From positions 248,001 to 312,000 of the forward strand of contig NZ_JASCXJ010000002.1 in assembly GCF_030271535.1 (NCBI RefSeq): a DNA stretch of 64,000 nucleotides, in the 5' to 3' direction. A program made the position numbers and the translations under genes. This DNA is from Nocardiopsis sp. ATB16-24. GTDB taxonomy: Bacteria > Actinomycetota > Actinomycetes > Streptosporangiales > Streptosporangiaceae. Under the pieces are notes generated by a model. It ran no database searches, had not been told where the DNA came from, and worked only from the letters and a program-made list of their open reading frames with translations. Positions within the stretch are counted from its first letter, which is position 1; each line of letters begins with the position of its first letter. Shown in pieces: positions 41,473 through 50,741 of this stretch.

Positions 41473-42875
41473 GCACCACGACCACCGGACTCAGCGTGCG
41501 GTTGACCGCGCATCCGCTCCAGCGGGTCGGCGCGTTCGCGCTGTCCTCGCTCGTGCACCGCAGACCCGTGGGGTTGAAACAGCTCGCCCATCCTGTGGAG
41601 CTGACCGAGCAGGACCTGCGCGCCGCGAACACGAACATGATCCAGGACCTGGACCGCACCACCACCATCGCGACGAGCAAGGAACCCGGTGGGTTCTGGT
41701 TGGGGGCCAGCTACCTGTTCTGGCCCAACTGCCCCATCAACACCACCAACCGCAAGTCCCTTCTGGGTCAGGGCCTCAAGGACAAGCTCGCCCAGTGGCG
41801 CACCTTGCCCGAGACCGACACCTTCCTGGACGCGCGATGTGTGTTGTGCGACCACCCGGCCTGCGGGTTCTACGGCAAGGTCGACGTTCCACTTCTGGAA
41901 AGCTCCTCCTACCGCAACACCACCATCCCCACCCATGAGGGGATGGCCCTGTGCCGGGGCTGCCTGCTGAGCTTCTACGCCCTGCCTTACGGGTGCGCGA
42001 TCGGCGGCGGCCGGGCCACCGCACTGCACAGCTGGGACGACGACCTGCTCTGGGCGCTCACCAAGTTCCAGGTCGACCAGACCCGGAGCCAGGCGGTGGC
42101 CGGTGCACCGGCCGGGGAACGCCCCTCCTACGCCCGACAGCTCGCCGCGCTGAGCGGCCTGCGCGGCTATGAGGAGACGGTGACCGACGGGGTGGAGCTG
42201 ATGGTCTTCACCAACAGCAACAAGGAACAGGACCTGGCCGTGCACGCCATGGACCAGCCCAGCACCGAGTGGATCCGTGACCTGCCGCGCGAACCCTTGA
42301 TGTGGCTCGGCCGCACCCACCGGTGGGAAAAGGTGCCCGGTCGGTCCATGCTCGCCCGGAACCTCTTCGACCTTCCCGAACGGGTGGTCCCCACCGTCTC
42401 CCACTTCCTGCGTGAACGCGCCCTGGGCAAGGACGGTATCTGCGCCCAGACACCGTTGCTGTCCGCCACATGTTCCTCCTACGCAACGAAGGTGCTCCAG
42501 GTGTCCTCCACCGACTTGGACCAGATCGACCAGCTCGCCGCACGCATCGCCCATGTCCTCAACACCGAGGACGACAAGGAACTGAAGAAGTTCCTCCAAG
42601 CCCGTAAGAAGATCGCGACCCTGCGGGCCTGGTTGCAGCGCCAATCCGTCGAGCGGACGCTGCGCACCAAGGAGACCGAGCCGTTCATCACCCAGCGCCA
42701 GTGGCGGCTGCTCTTCGACGCCGAGGACCGGGTCTTCCTCCACCGGGATCTGCTGTTCATCGGGGTGCTCGACCACCTGCACGAACTCGAACCCACCTGG
42801 CGCGGACGCGACCACGACGACGTGTCCACCGACGACCTCATTCCCGACGCCGACCTGGATGCGGAGAACAACTGA
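41469..42875 (+). CDS. cas8b: Cas8 large subunit of type I-B Cascade (Cst1-like CXXC-CXXC)
   Basis: 468 residues. Two cysteine pairs, Cys124/Cys127 (ARCVLCDHPACGFYG) and Cys162/Cys165 (LCRGCLLSFYALPYG), form the CXXC-CXXC zinc site that defines the Cst1/Cas8 group. Cas8 recognises the PAM and recruits Cas3. GTG overlaps the cas6 stop and its stop overlaps cas7 (TGATG). Assignment rests on the cysteine pairs and gene order more than on overall similarity, which is low in this family. Confidence 0.85.
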   Translation: MSTTTTGLSVRLTAHPLQRVGAFALSSLVHRRPVGLKQLAHPVELTEQDLRAANTNMIQDLDRTTTIATSKEPGGFWLGASYLFWPNCPINTTNRKSLLGQGLKDKLAQWRTLPETDTFLDARCVLCDHPACGFYGKVDVPLLESSSYRNTTIPTHEGMALCRGCLLSFYALPYGCAIGGGRATALHSWDDDLLWALTKFQVDQTRSQAVAGAPAGERPSYARQLAALSGLRGYEETVTDGVELMVFTNSNKEQDLAVHAMDQPSTEWIRDLPREPLMWLGRTHRWEKVPGRSMLARNLFDLPERVVPTVSHFLRERALGKDGICAQTPLLSATCSSYATKVLQVSSTDLDQIDQLAARIAHVLNTEDDKELKKFLQARKKIATLRAWLQRQSVERTLRTKETEPFITQRQWRLLFDAEDRVFLHRDLLFIGVLDHLHELEPTWRGRDHDDVSTDDLIPDADLDAENN

Positions 42876-43903
42876 TGACCTACCTGGTGGGCAAGATCGC
42901 CCTGGACATCACCGCCGGTGCCCCCAACAACGGCCGGGGCGAGGACAACATGGCCAAGGTCAAGTACCTGACCATCGGACGCGGAGAGCGCGTTCCCTAC
43001 ATCTCCGCGCAGGCATTGCGCCGCTGGTGGCGTGACTCCCTGCCCGCGACCGAGAAGCGCTCACCCGTCACCCGGTCCGGTAGCGGCAAGAAGCAGCAGG
43101 CCCACACCGCGGGCCGCCCGGACCTGTACTTGGACGATGACCTGTTCGGCTACATGGTCGCGGTGAAGAAGGAAAACTACCAGCGCGATACGGTCCTGGC
43201 CACCGGAACGCTGGTCTCGCTGGCCTCCAAGCGCATCGTTTCGGACTTCGGCACGATGAGCCGGGGTTTCCCGGCCGACGCCGACCCGGTCATCCACGAA
43301 CACGAGCACTACACCTCCGAGATGGCCGGGGACATGCTGTTGGACCTGCCGCGCGTGGGCACCTTCGAGCAGGACGGGGGAGGGCTGCGCCGGGCGTTGT
43401 CTCCTGTGGCGGCGGACGAGGCGGTCAAGGCCGGTGCCGGCGAGTACGTGCTGCGCGGCATCGGGTCGTTGCGTTTGCCGATCGAGGAGCGCCGCCGTCG
43501 GGCCGCGGTGCTGCTGCGCACCCTGGCCCAGGTCCAGGGCGGGGCCAGCCGGGCCCTGCACTACGGGGACCGTGCTCCTTCCTTCGTGCTGCTGGCCCCT
43601 CTCAAGGGAGGTAACAACCCCTTTACCCGCGTGCTGGCCACCGGACCGCAGGGGTCGTTCTTCGACGTGGACGTCTTCTCCGAGGAGATGCGGGCCCGGG
43701 CCGATGAGCTGGACGGTCCCGTCCACATCGGCTGGGCTCCGGGGTTCCTCGGCAATCAGCGCGAGCAGATCCGCCAGGACCTGGCCGAGGACATCGCCGA
43801 GGGCCGTGTGGTGATCGACCACCCGCGTACCGTTCTGGGCGCCCTGGCCAAGGAGATCGAGGCCGGGCAGCGCGACTCCTGGTTCGAGGACCCGGCCGTA
43901 TGA
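42875..43903 (+). CDS. cas7: Cas7 backbone subunit (Cst2/DevR-like)
   Basis: 342 residues. GKIALDITAGAPNNGRGEDN with AKVKYLTIGRGERVPYISAQALRRWWRDSL is the Cst2/DevR N-terminal pattern (the invariant SAQALRxxxR). LKGGNNPF near residue 240 belongs to the RNA-binding fold. It polymerises along the crRNA. Overlapping starts and stops with both neighbours show tight coupling. Confidence 0.92.
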   Translation: MTYLVGKIALDITAGAPNNGRGEDNMAKVKYLTIGRGERVPYISAQALRRWWRDSLPATEKRSPVTRSGSGKKQQAHTAGRPDLYLDDDLFGYMVAVKKENYQRDTVLATGTLVSLASKRIVSDFGTMSRGFPADADPVIHEHEHYTSEMAGDMLLDLPRVGTFEQDGGGLRRALSPVAADEAVKAGAGEYVLRGIGSLRLPIEERRRRAAVLLRTLAQVQGGASRALHYGDRAPSFVLLAPLKGGNNPFTRVLATGPQGSFFDVDVFSEEMRARADELDGPVHIGWAPGFLGNQREQIRQDLAEDIAEGRVVIDHPRTVLGALAKEIEAGQRDSWFEDPAV

Positions 43904-46900
43904 CCACCGCTCTGGAGATCACGATCACCGCTCCGGTGGTCTCGTTCCGCAACCCCTTGTACTCGGGCGTGCAGGTCACCCTGCCCTGCCCGCCGCCGTC
44001 CACCGTCGCCGGCCTGCTGGCCGCGGCGGTGGGCGGCTGGGACCGCATGCCCACCGACACTCGTGTGGCACTGGCCTTCACCGCCCGGGGCAGGGGGGTG
44101 GACCTGGAGACCTTCCAACCCCTGGACGCCGAAGGCAAGAAGAGGGACGCCACCCCCAAGGAGCACGAGTTCCTCGCCGACACCACTCTCACGGTCTGGG
44201 TGCTCGACCACCTGGACCTGTGGGAAGAGGCGATGCGTCGCCCGGTATGGCCGCTCCGCCTGGGCCGCAGTCAGGACCTGGCCTCGGCCCGCACCCGCCG
44301 CATCACCCTCCACCCGGGGGCGGGAATCCAGGGCCGTGCCCTGGTGCCCGCTGATGCCTCCACCTCGGGGATGCAGGTGCGCATGCCCCATGCCATCAGC
44401 CCTGATCGGTCTCGTATCCAGTGGGGCACCTACCGGTACGCCTCCCAGGGCAGCGCCGCGCAGATCGACTCCCCGCTGCGCACCGATGACGGCCAGGCCG
44501 TTGTACCCCTCAAAGCCGTGCACCCGCACGCCACCGCCGAGGACCAGGCCCATTTGCCGCACGCCCGAGCCACCGGTTCCGTGGCGGGTCACAAGCGCGG
44601 CGAGACGCCGACCGTCCAATCGCAGGCCACGGGCAAGGCGGTGGAGGCGGGGCGTTCCCAGTCCACCGCTGGCCCTCAGATCCACCTGCCGCACATCTGG
44701 GCCAAAAGTCCCGCACCCGGTCACAAGCGGGGCGAGGCTTTGACCACCCACTTGCAGACCACGGTCCAGGCCCTGAACCTGCTGCACGCCCGCGTCGGCA
44801 CCCTCCCCGGCGTGGACGAGCGGTTCTGGACCTGGGCCCGTCTGGCGTGTTTGTTCCACGACGCGGGGAAAGTGCCGGACGGGTTCCAGACCATGGTGGG
44901 CAACCCCCCTCCCGCCCGACCGTGGGGCAAAAGGCACGAGATCTACTCGCTCGCCTTCGTCGACCACGTCCTCGCCCACCTGACGGAAGAGGAACGCACC
45001 TGGATCGGCCTGGGGGTGGTCACCCACCACCGTCCCCTGGCCGGTGGCGAGGGCTCCATCCGTAACGAAGCCCGGAATCTGGCCGACTTCCAACAGGTCC
45101 TGGACGGTTTCGGGCCCGTGGACACCGCCTCCGCCAACGACCTGGCGGCCTGGCTGGCCGCTCATGCCGCAGCGCCCACACCCGCATCCGTCACCCCAGC
45201 CGACCTGGCCCAAGCCGTACACCGGGCGCTGGACCGCATCCTCAAGGAATGGGAGCGGGGACAAAGCCCCAACGGGGACGACAAGGCCGGGCTGACCGCC
45301 GCCCTGCTCCAGGGAGCCGTTACCCTGGCCGACCACGTGGCCTCCGCCCACAGCCCCCTGCTCACCACACACCCGCTGACCGGCACCGACTATCCCAGGC
45401 GGCTGCGGCTGGAACTGGCCGGCAAGGGCAACAGCCCCTATCCGCACCAGGAACGGGCCGAGACCACCACCACGCACATGGCCATGCGCGCCCCCACCGG
45501 ACAGGGCAAAACCGAAGCCGCCCTGTTGTGGGCCACCACCCACACCCGCGACCTGGGCACCGACACAGGCGGCACCCCCCGCCTGTTCTACTCGCTGCCC
45601 TACCTGGCCTCCATCAACGCCATGGCCACACGCCTGCGGCGTGATCTGGGCCAAGACCAGGTCGGCGTGGTCCACTCCCGCGCGGCGAGCTTCTACCTGT
45701 CCACCGCCTCCTGCGACGATCACAACGACGTCCACCAGCAAAGCGACCCCGATCAGGAACGCCGGCGGGCCTCCCGAGCCGTGGCCCAGTCCAACGCCAG
45801 CCGCCTGTTCCGGGAACTGGTGCGCATCACCACCCCCTACCAGCTCCTACGCGGCGCCCTGGGCGGCACCGCGCACGCGGCCACCCTCATCGACAGCGCC
45901 AACTCGGTGTTCGTCTTCGATGAACTCCACGCCTACGAACCCCGGCGCCTCGGCATGATCCTGGCCATGATGCGGCAGTGGGCCGACCTCGGCGGGCGGA
46001 TCGGCATCATCTCCGCGACCCTGCCCGACCGGCTCCTGAAAACCATCCGCCACCGCCTGGGTGCGAACCACCGGTTGGAGCTGGTGGAACCCGACGCCGA
46101 CTACGCCTGGCCGCGCCGCCACCGCCTGCACCTGCGACAAGAACACCTGACCGACCCCACGAGCGTGGAACAGATCAAGGACGCGCTACGCGCAGGGCAG
46201 AGCGTGGCCGTGATCGCCAACAACGTCGCCGACGCCTGGAACCTCTACGACCAGCTCGCACCCCTGGCCGAGGAACTCCACGGCCACGGAGCGGCGCTGC
46301 TGCTGCACTCGCGTTTCAAGACCGCAGACCGGACCAGGATCGAAAAGGCCATCCAGGACCGCTTCGGCACCCGCACCACGCCCCGCCGCCCCGGGTTGTT
46401 GGTGGCCACCCAGGTGGTCGAGGTGTCGCTGGACGTGGACTTCGACGTCCTGCACACCTCCGCCGCCCCGTTGGAAGCGCTCCTGCAACGCTTCGGTCGC
46501 ATCAACCGTGTGGGTGCCCTGGAACGACCGGCGCCGGTCATCGTGCACCAACCCCACTACGCGCCCCGAGGCAAGAGCGGGCCGGAGTTCGCCGACCAGG
46601 TCTATCCGGCCGAGCCCACCCGGTTGAGCTGGGACATCCTGGCCCGCGACGACGGCCAGGAACTGGACGAACGCCTGTTCACCGCATGGCTCAACGACAT
46701 CTACACAAGTCCCTGGGGTGAGGAGTGGCGCACCCAGGTGGAGAACTCCGCCCAGGACTTCCAGAACCATTTCCTGAACTTCCAGCAGCCCCTGAACGAC
46801 ACCTCTCGGCTTTCTGAGGCCTTCGACGAGATGTTCGACGGCGTGGACGGCATCCTCGCCCAGGACCGGCAGCACTACGAAGACGCCCTCCTGGGAAAGT

Positions 46901-47109
46901 CTCCGGGTGAGGAGCGGGGAACCGGCAGACTGTTGGCCTCGCAGTACCTGATCCCGCTGCCGCACTACGCACGTTTCCTGGGCACCTGGGACCACAAACT
47001 CAAGGTCCTGATCATCGACGCCGACTACGAACACGACCGCGGACTGACCGCGATCAGATCGGCATCCAGCACGACGGTGAACTCCTACCAACCCGGGGCG
47101 ATCCTGTGA
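43900..47109 (+). CDS. cas3: Cas5-Cas3 fusion: Cascade subunit, HD nuclease and helicase in one protein
   Basis: 1069 residues. Residues 1-205 are Cas5: APVVSFRNPLYSGVQVTLPC and PPPSTVAGLLAAAVGG, then RLGRSQDLASA. Residues about 260-500 are the Cas3 HD nuclease: IHLPHIWAKSP, His284, LFHDAGKVPDGFQ (His320-Asp321), KRHE (His346) and THHRPL. Residues about 500-1069 are the helicase: APTGQGKTEAA (531-538), FVFDELHAYEP (674-677) and ISATLPDRLL. There is no separate cas5 gene in the operon, so this frame supplies it. A partial duplicate of the HD entry motif (HLPHARATGSVAGHKRGE) lies at residues 218-235. Confidence 0.92.
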   Translation: MTTALEITITAPVVSFRNPLYSGVQVTLPCPPPSTVAGLLAAAVGGWDRMPTDTRVALAFTARGRGVDLETFQPLDAEGKKRDATPKEHEFLADTTLTVWVLDHLDLWEEAMRRPVWPLRLGRSQDLASARTRRITLHPGAGIQGRALVPADASTSGMQVRMPHAISPDRSRIQWGTYRYASQGSAAQIDSPLRTDDGQAVVPLKAVHPHATAEDQAHLPHARATGSVAGHKRGETPTVQSQATGKAVEAGRSQSTAGPQIHLPHIWAKSPAPGHKRGEALTTHLQTTVQALNLLHARVGTLPGVDERFWTWARLACLFHDAGKVPDGFQTMVGNPPPARPWGKRHEIYSLAFVDHVLAHLTEEERTWIGLGVVTHHRPLAGGEGSIRNEARNLADFQQVLDGFGPVDTASANDLAAWLAAHAAAPTPASVTPADLAQAVHRALDRILKEWERGQSPNGDDKAGLTAALLQGAVTLADHVASAHSPLLTTHPLTGTDYPRRLRLELAGKGNSPYPHQERAETTTTHMAMRAPTGQGKTEAALLWATTHTRDLGTDTGGTPRLFYSLPYLASINAMATRLRRDLGQDQVGVVHSRAASFYLSTASCDDHNDVHQQSDPDQERRRASRAVAQSNASRLFRELVRITTPYQLLRGALGGTAHAATLIDSANSVFVFDELHAYEPRRLGMILAMMRQWADLGGRIGIISATLPDRLLKTIRHRLGANHRLELVEPDADYAWPRRHRLHLRQEHLTDPTSVEQIKDALRAGQSVAVIANNVADAWNLYDQLAPLAEELHGHGAALLLHSRFKTADRTRIEKAIQDRFGTRTTPRRPGLLVATQVVEVSLDVDFDVLHTSAAPLEALLQRFGRINRVGALERPAPVIVHQPHYAPRGKSGPEFADQVYPAEPTRLSWDILARDDGQELDERLFTAWLNDIYTSPWGEEWRTQVENSAQDFQNHFLNFQQPLNDTSRLSEAFDEMFDGVDGILAQDRQHYEDALLGKSPGEERGTGRLLASQYLIPLPHYARFLGTWDHKLKVLIIDADYEHDRGLTAIRSASSTTVNSYQPGAIL

Positions 47110-47603
47110 TCGGAGCCGAAGACGTGGGCGGGGTGCACGTGAAGTACCTCTACCACTGCCCCCGCCAACTGTGGCTGTACGCCCGCGGATTCCGCCCCGA
47201 AGCCACCAGCGCCACCGTCCAACTCGGTGAGGCGGTTCACGAGACCTCCTACCGCCGAGCCCACCCCATCGACCTGGGCTCGGCACGCCTGGACGACCTC
47301 GACGGCGACCTGTGGGTGCACGAGATCAAATCCTCCTCACGCGCCACCCCGGCCGACGAAGCCCAGGCCGTCCACTACTGCTACCGGCTCCGCCAGGTCG
47401 GAGTCGACGCACAAGGCGCGATCCTGCACTACCCCAAGACCCGACGAACCCGACGCATGCCCTACGCACCTGAGTGGGACGACCGCGCCCGAGCCGACAT
47501 CACCGCCGTCCTGGACACCATCACGCAGACCACATCCCCAGACCGGCTCACCAGATCGGCCTGTCGGGGATGTAGCTACTTCGACTACTGCTGGAGCCAG
47601 TGA
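47106..47603 (+). CDS. cas4: Cas4 iron-sulfur exonuclease
   Basis: 165 residues. YLYHCPRQLWLYARG (Cys18), nuclease residues in DGDLWVHEIKSSSRAT (Glu and Lys of the ExK motif) and three C-terminal cysteines in SACRGCSYFDYCWSQ complete the 4Fe-4S set. Cas4 trims prespacers and checks the PAM with Cas1-Cas2. GTG overlaps the cas3 stop. Confidence 0.93.
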   Translation: MIGAEDVGGVHVKYLYHCPRQLWLYARGFRPEATSATVQLGEAVHETSYRRAHPIDLGSARLDDLDGDLWVHEIKSSSRATPADEAQAVHYCYRLRQVGVDAQGAILHYPKTRRTRRMPYAPEWDDRARADITAVLDTITQTTSPDRLTRSACRGCSYFDYCWSQ

Positions 47604-48583
47604 TGCCCACCGCCGCACGAACCTACTGGCTCACCTCCAGCTGCCGGATCCGCCGAAAAGACCAGTCCCTGCTCATCGAACGCGAACACGGTGAGGACGT
47701 GCGCATCCCCATCACCGACGTGCGCGACCTCATCGCCTGCAAACCCGTCGACATCAACACCTCCGTGGTGAGCCTGCTCAACCAGCACCGCATCAACGTG
47801 CACCTGCTCAGCTACTACGGGGACTACTCCGGTTCTTTGACCGCTGCGGAAACGGCCACCTCCGGAGAGACCGTCATCGCCCAGGTCCGCCTGGCCACGG
47901 ACCCGGTGGCCTCGGTGCGCATCGCCCGCGACCTGGTGCGCGCCACCGCGTTCAACGTACGCCGGGTCCTGGATCGGGACCTGCTGTCGGGGCCGTATGC
48001 GGTGTTGAAGGAAAAGTCCGAACAGGCAAAGGACGCAGCCTCGCTGATGGGTATCGAGGGCAACTTCCGCCGCTCGGCGTGGGCGGTGCTGGACACCAAA
48101 CTGCCCGAGTGGCTACAGCTGCACGGACGTAGCCGACGCCCGCCCAGGAATGCCGGGAACGCCTTCATCAGCTACGTCAACGGCATCGTCTACGCGCGCT
48201 CGCTCACGGCTTTACGCCTGACCCCGTTGCACACCGGGGTGGCTTTCCTGCACAGCACCATGGAACGCCAACGGCACTCGCTGTGCCTGGACCTGGCGGA
48301 GGTGTTCAAGCCCCTGTTCGCCGAACGGTTGCTGTTGCGGATGGCCAACCGCAACCAGCTCAAGGAACACCACTTCGACGTGGACTCCAACCAGGCCATG
48401 CTCAGCGACACCGGCCGCAAACTGGTCGTGGCGGCGGTACGCGATGAGTTCGCCACCAGCGTCAAGCACCGCGAACTCAACAGGCCGGTCGCCTACGACG
48501 AGCTGATGTACCTGGAAGCACTCAAACTCACTCGGGCGTGCCTGGAGGGCGAGACCTACAAACCCTTCCGGATCTGGTGGTGA
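47603..48583 (+). CDS. cas1: Cas1 integrase
   Basis: 326 residues. Catalytic metal residues are present: Glu152 (GIEGNFRRSAW), His225 (ERQRHSLCLDLAEVFKP) and Asp230 or Glu233. The protein is full length for type I-B Cas1. The ATG at 47603 overlaps the cas4 stop (TGATG) with GGAG upstream; a GTG one codon earlier is also possible. Its Cas2 partner immediately downstream is interrupted. Confidence 0.94.
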   Translation: MPTAARTYWLTSSCRIRRKDQSLLIEREHGEDVRIPITDVRDLIACKPVDINTSVVSLLNQHRINVHLLSYYGDYSGSLTAAETATSGETVIAQVRLATDPVASVRIARDLVRATAFNVRRVLDRDLLSGPYAVLKEKSEQAKDAASLMGIEGNFRRSAWAVLDTKLPEWLQLHGRSRRPPRNAGNAFISYVNGIVYARSLTALRLTPLHTGVAFLHSTMERQRHSLCLDLAEVFKPLFAERLLLRMANRNQLKEHHFDVDSNQAMLSDTGRKLVVAAVRDEFATSVKHRELNRPVAYDELMYLEALKLTRACLEGETYKPFRIWW

Positions 48584-48590
48584 CACGGCC

Positions 48591-48854
48591 GTGCACGTAG
48601 TGGTGGTCTATGACACCGCGGTCGAACGCAACCCGCAGATCCTGCGAACATGCCGGTTGTAACTGCACCATGTTCAGCGCAGTGTTTTCGAAGGACAGCT
48701 CAGCGCCGCGCAGATGAAGCGGTTCGAAAGAGCGGTGAAAGATGTGATCGACGACAGCCATGACCATGTCATCGTCTATACGTTCCCGCCCGGGGTGACT
48801 CCGCAAAGAGCGGCTTGGGGGATAGCGCGTAGTGCTCCGAGCGACATCTTGTAG
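48591..48854 (+). pseudogene. cas2: cas2 interrupted by a nonsense codon
   Basis: The 87-residue Cas2 frame is complete from GTG 48591 (VHVVVVYDTAVERNPQILRT) to TAG 48852-48854 (AAWGIARSAPSDIL), but codon 24 (48660-48662) is TAA. Family members have RxYL at this point (here CRL-stop-LHHVQRSVFEG), so a Tyr TAC or TAT changed to TAA by one base. The rest keeps sense without a frameshift (FEGQLSAAQMKRFERAV, HVIVYTFPPG). The N-terminal catalytic Asp precedes the stop. Either cas2 is newly dead or the base is a sequencing error; internal initiation would lose the active Asp. Confidence 0.88.
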
Positions 48855-48885
48855 CAGATGTGTCATGGGAAGGGGAGAATCCGGG

Positions 48886-48987
48886 TTTCAGCGACACGCC
48901 GGGACGGGCTGCACTACCGGAGGTCCGCTGAAAAACAGCCTCGATCCAGCAGTCTGGGGGTCCTATGACCTGCGGCTTTACTCTCGG
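48886..48987 (+). promoter_or_regulatory. leader of CRISPR array 2
   Basis: Matches the array 1 leader in order and spacing, including the inverted repeat TTTCAGCG (48886-48893) with CGCTGAAA (48926-48933) and the final CCTGCGGCTTTACTCTCGG. It begins 31 bases after the cas2 frame, so array 2 may also receive read-through from the cas operon. Confidence 0.8.
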
Positions 48988-50263
48988 GTCCTCATCGCCC
49001 CTGCGAGGGGTAGCAACTGGGCCCCGCCGGTAGCGGTAAGTCCTACGTGGTCGCGTCCTCATCGCCCCTGCGAGGGGTAGCAACGTATTCTCCCCGGCGC
49101 GCACCTGGACCGCCTGCTCAAGTCCTCATCGCCCCTGCGAGGGGTAGCAACCTTGACTGCTCATCCGTCATTGCCTAGGTAGGCCGTCCTCATCGCCCCT
49201 GCGAGGGGTAGCAACAGAAGTACACCAAGAAGGTCCGCGACATCTCCAAGGTCCTCATCGCCCCTGCGAGGGGTAGCAACACGTAGCCCCGGCGCAGGAT
49301 CGCCTCCGGGACCTGCCGTCCTCATCGCCCCTGCGAGGGGTAGCAACGATGCGCATCGCGGCCTGAGCCTCCCCCGTTTCTGGGTCCTCATCGCCCCTGC
49401 GAGGGGTAGCAACACTTCACTCTGCCCGTCCGCCCCCGTTCCACCGAGGTCCTCATCGCCCCTGCGAGGGGTAGCAACCACCCGGCCTCGGTCACGTAGT
49501 CCGGCAGCACGAAGGTCCTCATCGCCCCTGCGAGGGGTAGCAACGGAAGAAGAGCCTGTGTACACCCCTAAGGTGTCCATGTCCTCATCGCCCCTGCGAG
49601 GGGCAGCAACTGTAAAGACACAAAGGTGGGCCGCCCTGGCCAGAGGTCCTCATCGCCCCTGCGAGGGGTAGCAACTGCAGCAGCCCGCACTCGGTGCAGG
49701 TGCATCGAGCCGTCCTCATCGCCCCTGCGAGGGGTAGCAACGGGAGGCACCCGTGTTGACCTGCGGGTGCCTCCTTTGTCCTCATCGCCCCTGCGAGGGG
49801 TAGCAACGACGCTTTGCCGGTGCGTCCCGCCCGGGTGGTGGGTCCTCATCGCCCCTGCGAGGGGTAGCAACTACAGCTGCGCCGGGCCGTCCGGGGCCGC
49901 TATGGGTCCTCATCGCCCCTGCGAGGGGTAGCAACGGGTGGGCGCTGGTGCAGCCGCAGGCGGGCTCTTGTCCTCATCGCCCCTGCGAGGGGTAGCAACG
50001 CGGTGTGCAGGGACGCGGACACGGCAGTCTGCCCAGTCCTCATCGCCCCTGCGAGGGGTAGCAACGTCACGGATGAGTAGCCGAGAGTCGGTCACGGACA
50101 GGCGTCCTCATCGTCCCTGCGAGGGGTAGCAACATGATCCACCTCGACCAGGTGACGACGCGGTCCGGTCCTCATTGCCCCTGCGAGGGGTAGCAACATC
50201 CAGGACGCGCCGAGCTTGGCCTTGATCTCGTCGTCCTCATTGCCCCTGTGGAGGGGTAGCAGC
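48988..50263 (+). CRISPR. CRISPR array 2: 20 repeats, 19 spacers
   Basis: Same 30-base repeat as array 1. Repeats start at 48988, 49055, 49122, 49186, 49251, 49318, 49384, 49449, 49515, 49581, 49646, 49712, 49778, 49842, 49906, 49970, 50036, 50104, 50168, 50233. Spacers are 34-38 bases. Repeat 10 has GGGGCAGCAAC; repeats 18-20 decay progressively (ATCGTCCC, ATTGCCC, and a 31-base last one ending AGCAGC), marking the old trailer end at the right and confirming the leader at the left. Confidence 0.98.
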
Positions 50264-50741
50264 GGACCGGCTGCCGAGGCGCTCGTCTCTCAAGTCCACC
50301 AGTCCGGAGGTGCGGCCGAGGTCGGCTTGGGCGACGCCATCACGGGTGTGGTCGCGGACAACCAGGGCGCGCACAACAAGACGAGCGACTACTTCTTCAT
50401 CGACACCGTAGGGCGGACGCAGTTGATCGCTGAGAGCGCCAAGTGGTCTCATACGGTTGTCACCGACCAGACGGAGAAGGAAGACCGGGCCACAGAGCCG
50501 CCCCGACACTGACGGACAGGCCATGGCGGAGACCGCTTCGGCATGGGAAAGGCAGCGGCATGTCTTGGGTCCTGTGAAGCCGTGTTCATGGTTTCTCAGG
50601 CCACGGCGCTCGGTCGTCTGTTCTCGAACTCCGCCGGCCGGGCGGTCCGCCACTTCCGACCCCTGAGGTAGAGGGCGGATGCGAGTGGTGGGCAACTCGC
50701 GACCAGCGGCATGGACAGCCGGCCATCTGTCTCGTGCTGAA
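50264..50741. other. trailer region between array 2 and the methyltransferase
   Basis: 478 bases. The first 65 are repeated at 13685-13744. A plus frame contains an odd stretch (VVADNQGAHNKTSDYFFIDT, then VGRTQLIAESAKWSHTVV) that I cannot assign and that lacks a start. It may be a decayed gene piece. No supported gene. Confidence 0.4.

Noticed and set aside
41238..42815. 525-codon minus frame opposite cas8
   Set aside because: Antisense to cas8 with its CXXC pairs; composition (Gly, Val, Gln rich) is typical of a shadow frame.
43756..45741. 661-codon minus frame opposite the Cas5-Cas3 gene
   Set aside because: Antisense shadow; low-complexity Gly/Val sequence without motifs.
50216..50512. 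Plus frame with VVADNQGAHNKTSDYFFIDT after array 2
   Set aside because: It begins inside the last CRISPR repeat, has no ribosome site and no recognisable family. Treated as non-coding or decayed.
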